Positions 19,442 to 27,047 of a stretch of DNA of 64,000 nucleotides are shown here, one piece after another. Within the stretch, counting starts at the first letter, position 1. The number at the start of each line of letters is the position of its first letter. The stretch is from NCBI GenBank assembly GCA_035458525.1, contig DATHZQ010000007.1, positions 1-64,000 of the forward strand. The letters run 5' to 3'. Source of the stretch: DATHZQ01 sp035458525. Its GTDB lineage: Bacteria; Actinomycetota; Acidimicrobiia; Spongiisociales; UBA5794. The notes under the pieces are model-generated. The model ran no database searches and was not told the origin of the DNA. It saw only the letters and a program-made list of their open reading frames with translations. Made by a program: the position numbers and the translations under genes.

Positions 19442-20035
19442 ATGCGACTCGTGCTCAGCACCTTCATGAGCTTGGACGGTGTCGTGCAGGCTCCGGGTGG
19501 GCCGGACGAGGACACCGATGGAGGTTTCGCCCACGGCGGGTGGTCGATGCCCTTCTTCGACGTGGCGTCGATGGGGTCCGCGATGGATGCGGTCTTGGCC
19601 GGCGCCGATGCGCTCCTTCTTGGCCGGCGGACCTGGCAGTCGATGGCGGCGGCTTGGCCGGAGCGGGCCGGCGACCCCTTTGCGGACCGCATGAACCGCA
19701 TCCCGAGATACGTCGTCTCGCACACGCTGCAGCCGGACGACCTCACGTGGTCGAACTCGACGTTGCCACCAGCCGACACGATCGGGGCCGTCGAGGGGCT
19801 GCGCCGGCAACCCGGCCGAGATCTGGTGGTGATGGGCAGCTCCCGGCTGGCCCAACTCCTCATCCGTCATGACGTCGTCGATGAGTTCCGGCTCATGATC
19901 GAACCAGTGCTTCTCGGCGGCGGAAAGAAGCTCTTTCCCGACGATGGAAAGATGCGGACGCTCGAGCTGGTGTCGACGACCACGAGCAGCACAGGTGTCC
20001 AGATCGCCATTTACCGCACCCTGCGGGGAACATGA
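19442..20035 (+). CDS. Dihydrofolate reductase family protein (RibD C-terminal)
   Basis: A 197-residue protein of the RibD_C/DHFR-like superfamily. It has the N-terminal strand MRLVLSTFMSLDGVVQAPGG, the NADPH-binding region LLLGRRTWQSM and the later VMGSSRLAQLLI and EPVLLGGGKKLF segments. These proteins are probably NADPH-dependent reductases of unknown substrate; this one is not the folate-pathway FolA. The start at 19442 follows a strong AGGAGGAG site. The broken PhnB-like gene begins 13 bp later, so they were probably one operon. Confidence 0.85.
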   Translation: MRLVLSTFMSLDGVVQAPGGPDEDTDGGFAHGGWSMPFFDVASMGSAMDAVLAGADALLLGRRTWQSMAAAWPERAGDPFADRMNRIPRYVVSHTLQPDDLTWSNSTLPPADTIGAVEGLRRQPGRDLVVMGSSRLAQLLIRHDVVDEFRLMIEPVLLGGGKKLFPDDGKMRTLELVSTTTSSTGVQIAIYRTLRGT

Positions 20036-20048
20036 GGAGGCCTCGACC

Positions 20049-20522
20049 GTGCCCAGAATCATCCCGAGCCTGTAGTTCGACACGGCGGCGCTGCAGGCTG
20101 CACAGTTCTACGTCACCGTCTTCCCCAACTCGGAAGTGACGAGGATCTCTCACCACGGCGACGAGGGCTTGCGTCAAGCCGGCAGTGTGCCGGCCGTCGA
20201 GTTCACCCTCGACGGCCGGCCCTTCGCCGCAATCAACGGTGGTCCGCAGTCTCACTTCGATGAGGCGGTCTCGTTCCTGATCGAATGCGCCGACCAGGCT
20301 GAGGTCGACCACTACTGGGGGCGATTGACCGACGGGGGAGAGGAGTCGATGTGCGGCTGGCTGCGTGACTGTTACGGCGTGTCGTGGCAGGTGGTTCCCC
20401 GAGTCCTCAACGAGCTCATCGACGACCCAGACGAGGAGCGCGCCGGCCGCGCCCGGGCTGCGATGCTGCAGATGCGCAAGATCGACGTCGACGCATTGTT
20501 GGCGGCGGCCGAAGGCGGCTGA
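20049..20522 (+). pseudogene. PhnB-like (VOC) gene with amber at codon 9
   Basis: From GTG 20049 the frame reads VPRIIPSL, then TAG (20073-20075), then FDTAALQAAQFYV and an otherwise intact PhnB / 3-demethylubiquinone-methyltransferase-like glyoxalase-fold protein to 20522 (158 codons). In this family the interrupted position is normally Trp in LWFD, so a single TGG to TAG change explains the stop. The rest shows the conserved ALNGGP-like AINGGPQ, the LTDGGEESMCGWLRDCYGVSWQVVP segment and LQMRKID. No good internal start gives a complete domain. Either a recent nonsense mutation or a base-call error. Confidence 0.8.
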
Positions 20523-20529
20523 TGCAGCG

Positions 20530-21212
20530 CTAGCCGGATCCCAAGCGCCGGAGCATGAAGTGGCGATAGCCCCAACCATCCTCCTGCGTGAAGCCCTCGG
20601 CGATGGGTTGCCACCCAGCTTCGTCGAACCAGGTCAAGACCTGGCCGATCGGCGGGTAGTAGTGATAGCCGGCGACGTCCCCTTCGATGATCTCGCCCCG
20701 GATGGCCGGATGGCCGGATGCCCGTCGCCCGTCAGCCGTGTGAAGTGTTCGTCGAGGTCAGAGGAATCCGTCTCCTCGACCGTCATGTACAGCAAGCCAC
20801 CTGCGCGTACTGCTCTGTGCAGGTTGGCGAGTACCGGGGGCCAATCTTCCGGGGGGACGTTCTCCATGGCGTCGATGGTCACGGCTGCGTCGAACTCGGC
20901 TGCAAAACTCATCTCTTGCAGTCCCACGTGGTGGAGTGCCACTGCGATATTGCGCAGCCTTGCCTGTTCGAGCATGCCTGCCGATTGGTCGATGCGGACA
21001 ACTGCGATACCGGCATCGGCGATGTGAGGGAGGTAGCGCCGGGTCCCGCACGGCGCGTCGACGACCACGCCGCCGTCAGGACATTCTGCCAACAGGCGAC
21101 CGACCCAGTCGCGTTGGGCGTCGTTGGGGTACTCCTCGTAGTCGGGCGCTTCGGCGTCATACGCAGCTACGACGTCGGCGCGCCTTTGCCCGAGCCACGT
21201 GCGTCCGTCCAT
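20530..21212 (-). pseudogene. Class I SAM methyltransferase, frameshifted
   Basis: From ATG 21212 the frame encodes a methyltransferase with VVDAPCGTRRYLPHIADAG (motif I) and a motif II-like DAAVTIDAMENV. After LTGDGHPAIR the frame is lost at 20700-20720, where 8 bp (GGATGGCC) are tandemly duplicated. Removing one copy restores GEIIEGDVAGYHYYPPIGQ and runs to a TAG at 20530-20532, ending in YRHFMLRRLGSG, which looks like a natural C-terminus. Intact length would be about 225 residues. It starts 34 bp after the aldolase gene and may be the tail of that operon. Confidence 0.8.
20700..20720. repeat. 8-bp tandem duplication causing a frameshift
   Basis: GGATGGCC occurs at 20700-20707 and again at 20708-20715, followed by GGATG. 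The extra 8 bp shifts the methyltransferase frame. Slipped-strand copying is the simplest origin. Confidence 0.8.
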
Positions 21213-21246
21213 TCCGCAAGCCCTACGCGCTGCGCCGCCGGCTCCG

Positions 21247-22224
21247 TCAGTAGGTGAGGAACCATCGTTCGTCGGGGGTGGGCATCTCGTGGCGGGCGGC
21301 CCAGTCGTGCCCGTAGGCGAGCGCAACATCGACGAGCCGGCCGAATCGCGGACGCACGACCTCTTCGATGACCTTCTCCCGCTCCGCTTCGGGGGCTGTC
21401 ACGGCCTCGCGCCACAATGCCCGTCCGACCATGAAGCCGGAGGCACCGGCCTTGCAGGCAACACCAACCTGCTCGAGGAAGAGCTCGAACGGGTCCCCGC
21501 CGGACAGAAGCGCCCACGGCGCACCGGCGGCCTCGTCGAGCTCGGCGCAGGCCTCTGCCCACACCGCCCGATCGGTCTCGTGTCTGGAGTCGACGGGAAA
21601 CTGCACCTTGAGCACGTCGGGGCCCAGGGCGCTGAGTCGCGACACGGTATCGACAACGATGCGTCTGCGCTTGGCGGCGAATGCCGCGTCGTTGGTGTTC
21701 AGTCCCGGTTCGATGGCGTAGGCGAGCGGTTCGAGAAAGAGCGGGATGTCGTAGCGGGCGCAGTCGGCGACAACCGCCGAGATCATCTCGTCCTGCTGGT
21801 CGGCAATCGAGGAATCCGGCCGGTAGAGCACGAGGAGCTTGACCCCTGATGCGCCCAGCCGCTTCGCCTTCTCCACACTCCATCCATCGAGCAGCGAGGT
21901 CTGCCGCGCGGTCGGATCCCCGAGGTATCCCTGTGCTTCCACGGCGGCCAGAAACCCAACGGAACCAGGAAGCGCACGAGCCGAGATCGCTTGGGCCGCG
22001 CTGTATTCGGGCTCGAGCATGACGGCCGTCGCTTCTCCCCCCATCTCTCGAAGCAGCCACAGCTTGACCTCGGTGAGGTCGGCGCCCGGTATCCCATGCG
22101 GGTCCTCGGGATCGAGGACGACTCGCATCGAGTCCCGATGATCGATGGCCAGGATGGTGAAGATGCCACCCGGCGATGACGTTGCGGTCAGCCCGCGAAC
22201 CTTGCCGGGAGACAGCGGCATCAC
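21247..22224 (-). CDS. LacD-type (tagatose-bisphosphate-like) class I aldolase
   Basis: A 325-residue TIM-barrel aldolase of the DeoC/LacD group. AIDHRDSMR sits at the N-terminus, and LGPDVLKVQFPVD resembles the Schiff-base motif of LacD (Lys in VLKV). WALLSGGDPFELF and SGFMVGRALWREAV bind phosphate in this fold. Start and stop overlap by 4 bp with the kinase gene upstream, so the product of iolC is its probable substrate: 2-deoxy-5-keto-gluconate 6-phosphate to dihydroxyacetone phosphate plus malonate semialdehyde (inference). It would replace the usual class II enzyme IolJ. Confidence 0.82.
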   Translation of the reverse strand: MMPLSPGKVRGLTATSSPGGIFTILAIDHRDSMRVVLDPEDPHGIPGADLTEVKLWLLREMGGEATAVMLEPEYSAAQAISARALPGSVGFLAAVEAQGYLGDPTARQTSLLDGWSVEKAKRLGASGVKLLVLYRPDSSIADQQDEMISAVVADCARYDIPLFLEPLAYAIEPGLNTNDAAFAAKRRRIVVDTVSRLSALGPDVLKVQFPVDSRHETDRAVWAEACAELDEAAGAPWALLSGGDPFELFLEQVGVACKAGASGFMVGRALWREAVTAPEAEREKVIEEVVRPRFGRLVDVALAYGHDWAARHEMPTPDERWFLTY

Positions 22225-23225
22225 AGTCCGCCGTGGTCATCGGCGAAAGCCATCACCTCGGTTTCCGTCGGGAACGCCGCCGAGCACCCGTGCCGCGTCA
22301 CCTCGATGGCTCCACACGCGTTGGCGAACCGTGCCGCCTTGTACCACTCCATCCCGGCGAGCCGGCTCCGGATGAGGCCGGCGGCGAATGCGTCGCCGGC
22401 GCCGACCGTGTTGACCACGTCGACCCGGAACCCGGGAACATCGATCCGTTCCCCGTCGAGCAAGATCGACACGCCGCGTGGTCCTCGCTTCAAGGCGATC
22501 GCCGACACCCCGCGTCCGAGCAGCGCCTCGACCCGTTCATTGAGCTCGTCGTGACGGTGGGCCGGCACCGGTTCGCCTTGCATGATGATCTCGGGATCGG
22601 ACATCAGCGCGGCGTAGAACTCCTCCTCGGTCCCGATCGCCACGTCGACGAGGGGCAGGATCGAGCGGATCGTGATCCCGAACTCGCGAGCGTGGTCCCA
22701 ATCGGTCGGCCGCAGATCCAGATCCAGGAAGCTCAGCATGTCGAACTCGCGGGCGCGCCGTGCCGCGTGCCTCGCTGCGTCGGCGCAGGTTCCCCTGCTG
22801 AAGGCGTTGCCGCTCAGCTGGATCGACCGCACTTCGTCGAACGGCACAGCGTCGACGTCTGCGACCGTCAGGTGGATGTCGGCGGGATCCTCCCGATAGA
22901 ACGACAGTGGGAACTGTGAAGGTGGCTGCACGCCCAGCAGGGCCAGCGACGTGAGCTTGCCCGGCTTGATCGCGACGTAGTCGGTGTCGACCCCCTCGTC
23001 GCGGAAGTAGCGCAAGACGAATTCTCCAACCCGATCGTCTCCGACCCCCGTGAGCGCAATCGACTGCAGGCCGAGCCGGCTCGTGGCGATGGCGATGTTC
23101 GATGGGCTGCCGCCGACCATGGCGTCGAAGCCGGTGATGTCGGCGAACTCGGCACCGATGTCCTGTGCGTAGAGGTCCATGTTGACCCGGCCCATCGTCA
23201 CCAGGTCGTAGCTCGGTTCGCTCAT
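22221..23225 (-). CDS. iolC: 5-dehydro-2-deoxygluconokinase (PfkB family)
   Basis: This enzyme phosphorylates 2-deoxy-5-keto-D-gluconate (DKG) at C6 with ATP. The 334-residue ribokinase-fold protein has the N-terminal VGGSPSNIAIATSRLG, the central SLALLGVQPP and FYRED typical of IolC, and the PfkB signature VNTVGAGDAFAAGLI with its catalytic Asp. It overlaps the SDR gene upstream and the aldolase gene downstream by 4 bp each (ATGA), so the three are translationally coupled. Confidence 0.88.
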   Translation of the reverse strand: MSEPSYDLVTMGRVNMDLYAQDIGAEFADITGFDAMVGGSPSNIAIATSRLGLQSIALTGVGDDRVGEFVLRYFRDEGVDTDYVAIKPGKLTSLALLGVQPPSQFPLSFYREDPADIHLTVADVDAVPFDEVRSIQLSGNAFSRGTCADAARHAARRAREFDMLSFLDLDLRPTDWDHAREFGITIRSILPLVDVAIGTEEEFYAALMSDPEIIMQGEPVPAHRHDELNERVEALLGRGVSAIALKRGPRGVSILLDGERIDVPGFRVDVVNTVGAGDAFAAGLIRSRLAGMEWYKAARFANACGAIEVTRHGCSAAFPTETEVMAFADDHGGL

Positions 23226-24034
23226 TTGGGTACCTCAGCGGGATCGATGATGGGTTGGTTTCCGGCGCCGAACACGGATTGGTCGAAGTCGACGATGGCG
23301 CCGGTCATCATGCCGGAATCGTCGGAGGCGAGGAACGCGACCGCTTTGGCCACTTCTTCGGGCTTGAGGAGTCGTCCGAACGGCATGTGGGCTTCGGCGC
23401 GGGTGAGCCAGTCCGCGTCGGCATCGTGGTACTTGCGCTGTATCGCATCTTCGCCCGGCGTATCCATCCAGCCGATGTTCAGGGTGTTGATCCGTATGTG
23501 ATCGCGGGCAAGGGAGTAAGCGACGTTGCGGGTCAGTGGGATCAGCCCGCCTTTGCTGATGGCGTACGGCGCCAGCATCGGGACGCTGCCGTACGCAGCG
23601 ACGGACCCGATGTTGACGATGGACCCCTCGATGCCCTCGCGGCGCATGATCTCGACGGCGCCCTGGATGAGGAAGAACGGAGCCCGCAGGTTGACGTCGA
23701 GCAGCTGGTCCCAGAGCTCACTGGTCGTGTCGAGGATCGTGCCGCGGTCGCTGAGGCCGGCGGCGTTCACGAGCACATCGATCCGGCCGAAGTAGTCGTC
23801 GGTCGTCGCGACCAAGCGCTCGACGTCGTCCATGTCGCTGAGGTCGCCTTTGCAGAACTCGGCGTCGCTGCCGCTCGCCGTCAGGGAGGCCGCCACGGCC
23901 GCTCCCCGCATCTCGTTGCGGCCCGTCACCATGATGCCGGCGGCGCCATCGTCGGCCAGCCGGTGGGCAATGGCCTCGCCGAGCCCCTGCGTGCTGCCGG
24001 TGATCAGTGCCACCTTGCCATCGAACCGCGCCAT
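23222..24034 (-). CDS. Short-chain dehydrogenase/reductase
   Basis: A 270-residue classical SDR. The cofactor motif TGSTQGLGEAIA (about 13-24), the NAAGLS segment, a catalytic Ser in NIGSVAAYGS and Tyr-Lys in YAISKGG are all present. Thr-Gly-rich motifs with GRNEM after strand 2 suggest NADP(H). It is the first gene of the operon SDR-iolC-aldolase, started behind a LacI-type operator. It probably oxidises or reduces an inositol-derived ketone or another cyclitol; the substrate is not readable. Confidence 0.85.
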   Translation of the reverse strand: MARFDGKVALITGSTQGLGEAIAHRLADDGAAGIMVTGRNEMRGAAVAASLTASGSDAEFCKGDLSDMDDVERLVATTDDYFGRIDVLVNAAGLSDRGTILDTTSELWDQLLDVNLRAPFFLIQGAVEIMRREGIEGSIVNIGSVAAYGSVPMLAPYAISKGGLIPLTRNVAYSLARDHIRINTLNIGWMDTPGEDAIQRKYHDADADWLTRAEAHMPFGRLLKPEEVAKAVAFLASDDSGMMTGAIVDFDQSVFGAGNQPIIDPAEVPK

Positions 24035-24094
24035 GTTGCCTCTCTTGGTGCTGAGTCACGCTAGCAACCGAGCCGGGGAGTATATTTGCCGGCC

Positions 24095-24108
24095 TTGGAA
24101 CGTTCCAC
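24095..24108. promoter_or_regulatory. LacI operator 2 (divergent SDR-iolC / TauE region)
   Basis: TTGGAACGTTCCAC contains the perfect palindrome TGGAACGTTCCA (24096-24107). It lies 61 bp upstream of the minus-strand SDR-iolC-aldolase operon and 9 bp upstream of the plus-strand TauE gene, so one bound repressor could block both. Confidence 0.75.
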
Positions 24109-24117
24109 GGAGGCGGC

Positions 24118-24846
24118 ATGGATGGTGCGCTGATCCTCGCCGTCGCTCTCTCCGGCCTGCTCATCGGCTTTGGCAAGGCCGGCGTGGCCGGCACCGTAGG
24201 CCCGTTCGTCACGGTGTTGATGGCGCTCACCATCCCCGCCGACGAAGCCATCGGCCTGTTGCTGCCGATGCTGATCGTGGCCGACGGCTTCTCGGTGGCG
24301 GCTCACTGGAGGGGGTGGGACGGCCCCGTTGCTCTCCGGCTGATCCTCGCTGCGGTTGTGGGCATTGCGTTCGGCAGCCTGGTCCTGTCCGCCTTGTCGG
24401 AGACCGTACTGCGCAATGTGATCGCAGTGGCAACGCTCCTGTTTGTCGTCGCCTTCGCCTGGCTGCGTCGTGGTGGGACGCCTCCGCTCCGAGCCAGCAG
24501 CCTGGGCGTGGTGGCGGGGGCAACGTCCGGGCTCACCTCGACGCTGGCGCACATCGGCGGTCCGCCGATCGTCATGTATCTGATGTCAGTGCGACTGTCG
24601 CCCGTCAGATTGGTCGCCACCTCCGTTGCGTTCTTCGCCGTGGTCAACCTGTTGAAGGTGCCCGGCTATTTGGTGGCCGGGCTCTTCGACCCAGAGCTCA
24701 TCGTTTCGACGGCGTGGGTGTGGCCGCTCATCCCTGGTGGCGTCTGGCTGGGGCGGCGGATGGTGGGGCGCATCGACCGCGACCGCTTCGATCGCATCAC
24801 GCTCGTGCTGCTGGCTGCCGGTGCCGTCGTGCTGCTCGTGACGTAA
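24118..24846 (+). CDS. TauE/SafE family membrane permease
   Basis: A 242-residue membrane protein with about seven or eight hydrophobic helices and no signal cleavage site. The N-terminal GLLIGFGKAGVAGTVGPFV and the second-half repeat GVVAGATSGLTSTLAHIGGPPIVMYLM are the paired signatures of the TauE/SafE (DUF81) family. Such proteins export sulfite or sulfonates, or move organic anions. The operator directly in front suggests a carboxylate linked to inositol breakdown (inference). It ends at a strong bidirectional terminator. Confidence 0.85.
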   Translation: MDGALILAVALSGLLIGFGKAGVAGTVGPFVTVLMALTIPADEAIGLLLPMLIVADGFSVAAHWRGWDGPVALRLILAAVVGIAFGSLVLSALSETVLRNVIAVATLLFVVAFAWLRRGGTPPLRASSLGVVAGATSGLTSTLAHIGGPPIVMYLMSVRLSPVRLVATSVAFFAVVNLLKVPGYLVAGLFDPELIVSTAWVWPLIPGGVWLGRRMVGRIDRDRFDRITLVLLAAGAVVLLVT

Positions 24847-24850
24847 CGAA

Positions 24851-24885
24851 GCCGGGCCCCGTGGCTGAGCGCCACGGGGCCCGGC
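24851..24885. terminator. Bidirectional terminator hairpin
   Basis: GCCGGGCCCCGTGGC (24851-24865) pairs perfectly with 24871-24885 around a 5-nt loop: a 15-bp GC-rich stem between two convergent genes. T-tracts are absent, as is common at this GC content. Confidence 0.75.
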
Positions 24886-24933
24886 GATAGCACGGTGCCG
24901 GCTGAGAGCATCATCCGGCCTCCGGGCCGTCGA

Positions 24934-25998
24934 TCAACTCGAAGGAGGCAACAGGACCGAGTCGATCACGTGGATGACGCCGTTGCTTGCGAGGATGTCC
25001 ACGGCAACAACGTTGGCCTCGTTCACCATCACCGAGTCGCCGTCGACGGACACGGCCACGGTGGCGCCGTTGACGGTCTCGACGTCCTGGCCGTCGAGCG
25101 TGACGACAACCTCTGCTGGAGCGTTGGCTGCAACGACGTGGTAGGTCAGGATGGTGGTCAGCGTGTCGGTGTCGGCGAGCAGTTCCTCAGGGGTGAGGCC
25201 GAGCGCGTCGAGCGCTGCTGCGAACGCTTCCTCGGTCGGGGCGAAGACCGTGAACGGGCCTTCGTCGCTGAGAACCTCGTCGAGGCCGGTGGCCTGCAGG
25301 GCTGCCACGAGGGTCGGGAACTCGCCGCTCTCGACCGCCACGTCGACAATGGTCCCCAATGCAGGCGCCTCGGTCGTTGTGGTCGTCTCGGGGGCGGCGG
25401 TCGTCGTTGTCTCTTCCATGGCGTCGCCCGTCAGATCGGCGGCGATGTCGGCGGGCAGAAGGACGGCGTTGATGACGTGCACGATGCCGTTGTCGGCTTC
25501 GAGGTCGGCGGATACCACGGTGGCTTGGTCGACCATCACGTTGCCGTCGACGACCGAGATGTCGATGGTGTCACCATTGACGGTCGGCACGCTCTCACCG
25601 TCGAGTGTAGCCACGAGCTGCGAATCGGCAGCTTGCGGGAGCACGTGGTACGTGAGGATGGCGGTCAACGTCTCGGTGTCCGCCAACAGTTCTTCGGCCG
25701 TGATTCCAAGGGCGGCGAATGCGTCGTCAAACGCTTGGTTGGTCGGGGCGAGCACCGTGAATGGGCCCTCGTCCTCGAGCGTTTCGACGAGACCTGCGGC
25801 CTCGATCGCAGCAACGAGTGTCGAGAACTGGCCGGCTTCGATGGCCAGATCGACCACCGAGTTGGTTTCTTCCATTACCTCGGTCGTATCGGTGGCAGCG
25901 GTGGTGTCGGCGGCGTCATCGTCGTCGCCTCCACAGGCGGCAGCCACGAGGGCTAGTGCTGCTATCAGCGCCAGAATCGGCAGAAATCGCTTACGCAT
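24934..25998 (-). CDS. Lipoprotein with two fasciclin (FAS1) domains
   Basis: A 354-residue exported lipoprotein. The signal peptide ends in LALVAAAC (lipobox Cys near 22), followed by an Asp/Thr-rich linker. Two FAS1 domains (about 45-190 and 215-350) each contain FxTLVAA, EGPFTVxAPTxxAF, LTxxILTYHV and VIxxVLLP motifs, and a Thr-rich linker (ETTTTTEAP) joins them. The domains are close copies, so they arose by internal duplication. FAS1 proteins mediate cell-surface adhesion. It lies 165 bp beyond the inositol operon and is probably transcribed separately. Confidence 0.92.
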   Translation of the reverse strand: MRKRFLPILALIAALALVAAACGGDDDDAADTTAATDTTEVMEETNSVVDLAIEAGQFSTLVAAIEAAGLVETLEDEGPFTVLAPTNQAFDDAFAALGITAEELLADTETLTAILTYHVLPQAADSQLVATLDGESVPTVNGDTIDISVVDGNVMVDQATVVSADLEADNGIVHVINAVLLPADIAADLTGDAMEETTTTAAPETTTTTEAPALGTIVDVAVESGEFPTLVAALQATGLDEVLSDEGPFTVFAPTEEAFAAALDALGLTPEELLADTDTLTTILTYHVVAANAPAEVVVTLDGQDVETVNGATVAVSVDGDSVMVNEANVVAVDILASNGVIHVIDSVLLPPSS

Positions 25999-26162
25999 GT
26001 TTGGGATCCTCCTGGTGATCTCAGGTTCTATCCCGACCTACGGCACGCTCGCGCACGGCGGATGAGAGAACGTCGGCGAGCCGCGCCGGACCGCAGTGTC
26101 CTCGACCGCCAGGAGCGCTCGCCCGCAAGGCCTGCGGCGCCATTCGGTCTGTGCGAGATTTC

Positions 26163-26939
26163 TTACGACAGCGGGGGCACCTTCGCTGCGGCTTGGCCGA
26201 GTGCTTCCGGTCCCAGGGCGTCGTAGCCGCCGTCGACCACCAGGTTGGTTCCGGTGACGAAAGAGGCCTGGGGGGAGGACAGGAACATGACCGCATCGGC
26301 GATCTCGTCGGGGTCAGCCATGCGACCCAAGGGCTGGAACTCGGCGGCGAACTCGTCGGCTCGCTCGCGAGATCCGTAGCGACTCTCGATTCGTCGACTC
26401 CAGGTCCATCCCGGAGACACGGTGTTGACCCGAATGCCCTTCGGCGCCAGGTGCTGGGCGCCGGTCTTGGCGAGCATGATCAATGCGGCCTTGGTGACGT
26501 TGTAGACCATCCGTTTCGGCTGCGACGACGTGCCACTGATCGAGGCGATGTAGACGACTGAAGCTCCCGCACCCAGATGCGGGAGGGCTTCGTCGGTGAG
26601 GCGCGCCGCCGACACCATGTTGATGTCGAGCGCCCGGTGCCACAGCGCCCGGTCCGTGCCGTACCCGGCGTCGTCGAAGATGGCGGGTCCGCTCACAACG
26701 ACATCGAGCCGTCCAAAGGCCGACACGGCGGTGTCGACGAGCTCTCCGAGGTGCGCATCGTCACGAACGTCACCAACGAGGTAGTGCCCCGCGTCGCCGA
26801 GGACCCCCTCGACCTCGACCCGGGCCCCCTCGTTTCGATCCCCGAGCACGATGCTCCCGCCGGAAGAGCGCCATGCCCGAGCGAATGCGATCCCGATCAA
26901 CGACGCCCCACCCGTCATGACGGCGACGCGAGCGCTCAT
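26163..26939 (-). CDS. Short-chain dehydrogenase/reductase
   Basis: A 258-residue SDR with cofactor motif TGGASLIGIAFA (9-20), an Asp-rich DVRDDAH segment, catalytic Ser in IASISGTSS and YNVTK with the active Tyr and Lys. GDRNE after strand 2 favours NAD(H). It is the last gene of the seven-gene minus-strand operon starting at iolG and follows iolD after 108 bp. That gap is rich in GCGAGCGAAGCGAGG-type short repeats. Its substrate is unknown; a cyclitol or sugar acid is likely from context. Confidence 0.85.
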   Translation of the reverse strand: MSARVAVMTGGASLIGIAFARAWRSSGGSIVLGDRNEGARVEVEGVLGDAGHYLVGDVRDDAHLGELVDTAVSAFGRLDVVVSGPAIFDDAGYGTDRALWHRALDINMVSAARLTDEALPHLGAGASVVYIASISGTSSQPKRMVYNVTKAALIMLAKTGAQHLAPKGIRVNTVSPGWTWSRRIESRYGSRERADEFAAEFQPLGRMADPDEIADAVMFLSSPQASFVTGTNLVVDGGYDALGPEALGQAAAKVPPLS

Positions 26940-27047
26940 GAGACCACCTCACTGCTCAGGGCGAGCGAAGCGAGGCCCCACGAGGGGGACTGCGAGGCGA
27001 GGCCGCAGGCCGACATCTGAATTCGGCCGGAGCGGGCTTCGGCCCGA

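Noticed and set aside
20073..20075. TAG in the PhnB-like gene as a pyrrolysine codon
   Set aside because: The position is a conserved Trp in the family and pyrrolysine is not expected in this protein or lineage; a point mutation is simpler.
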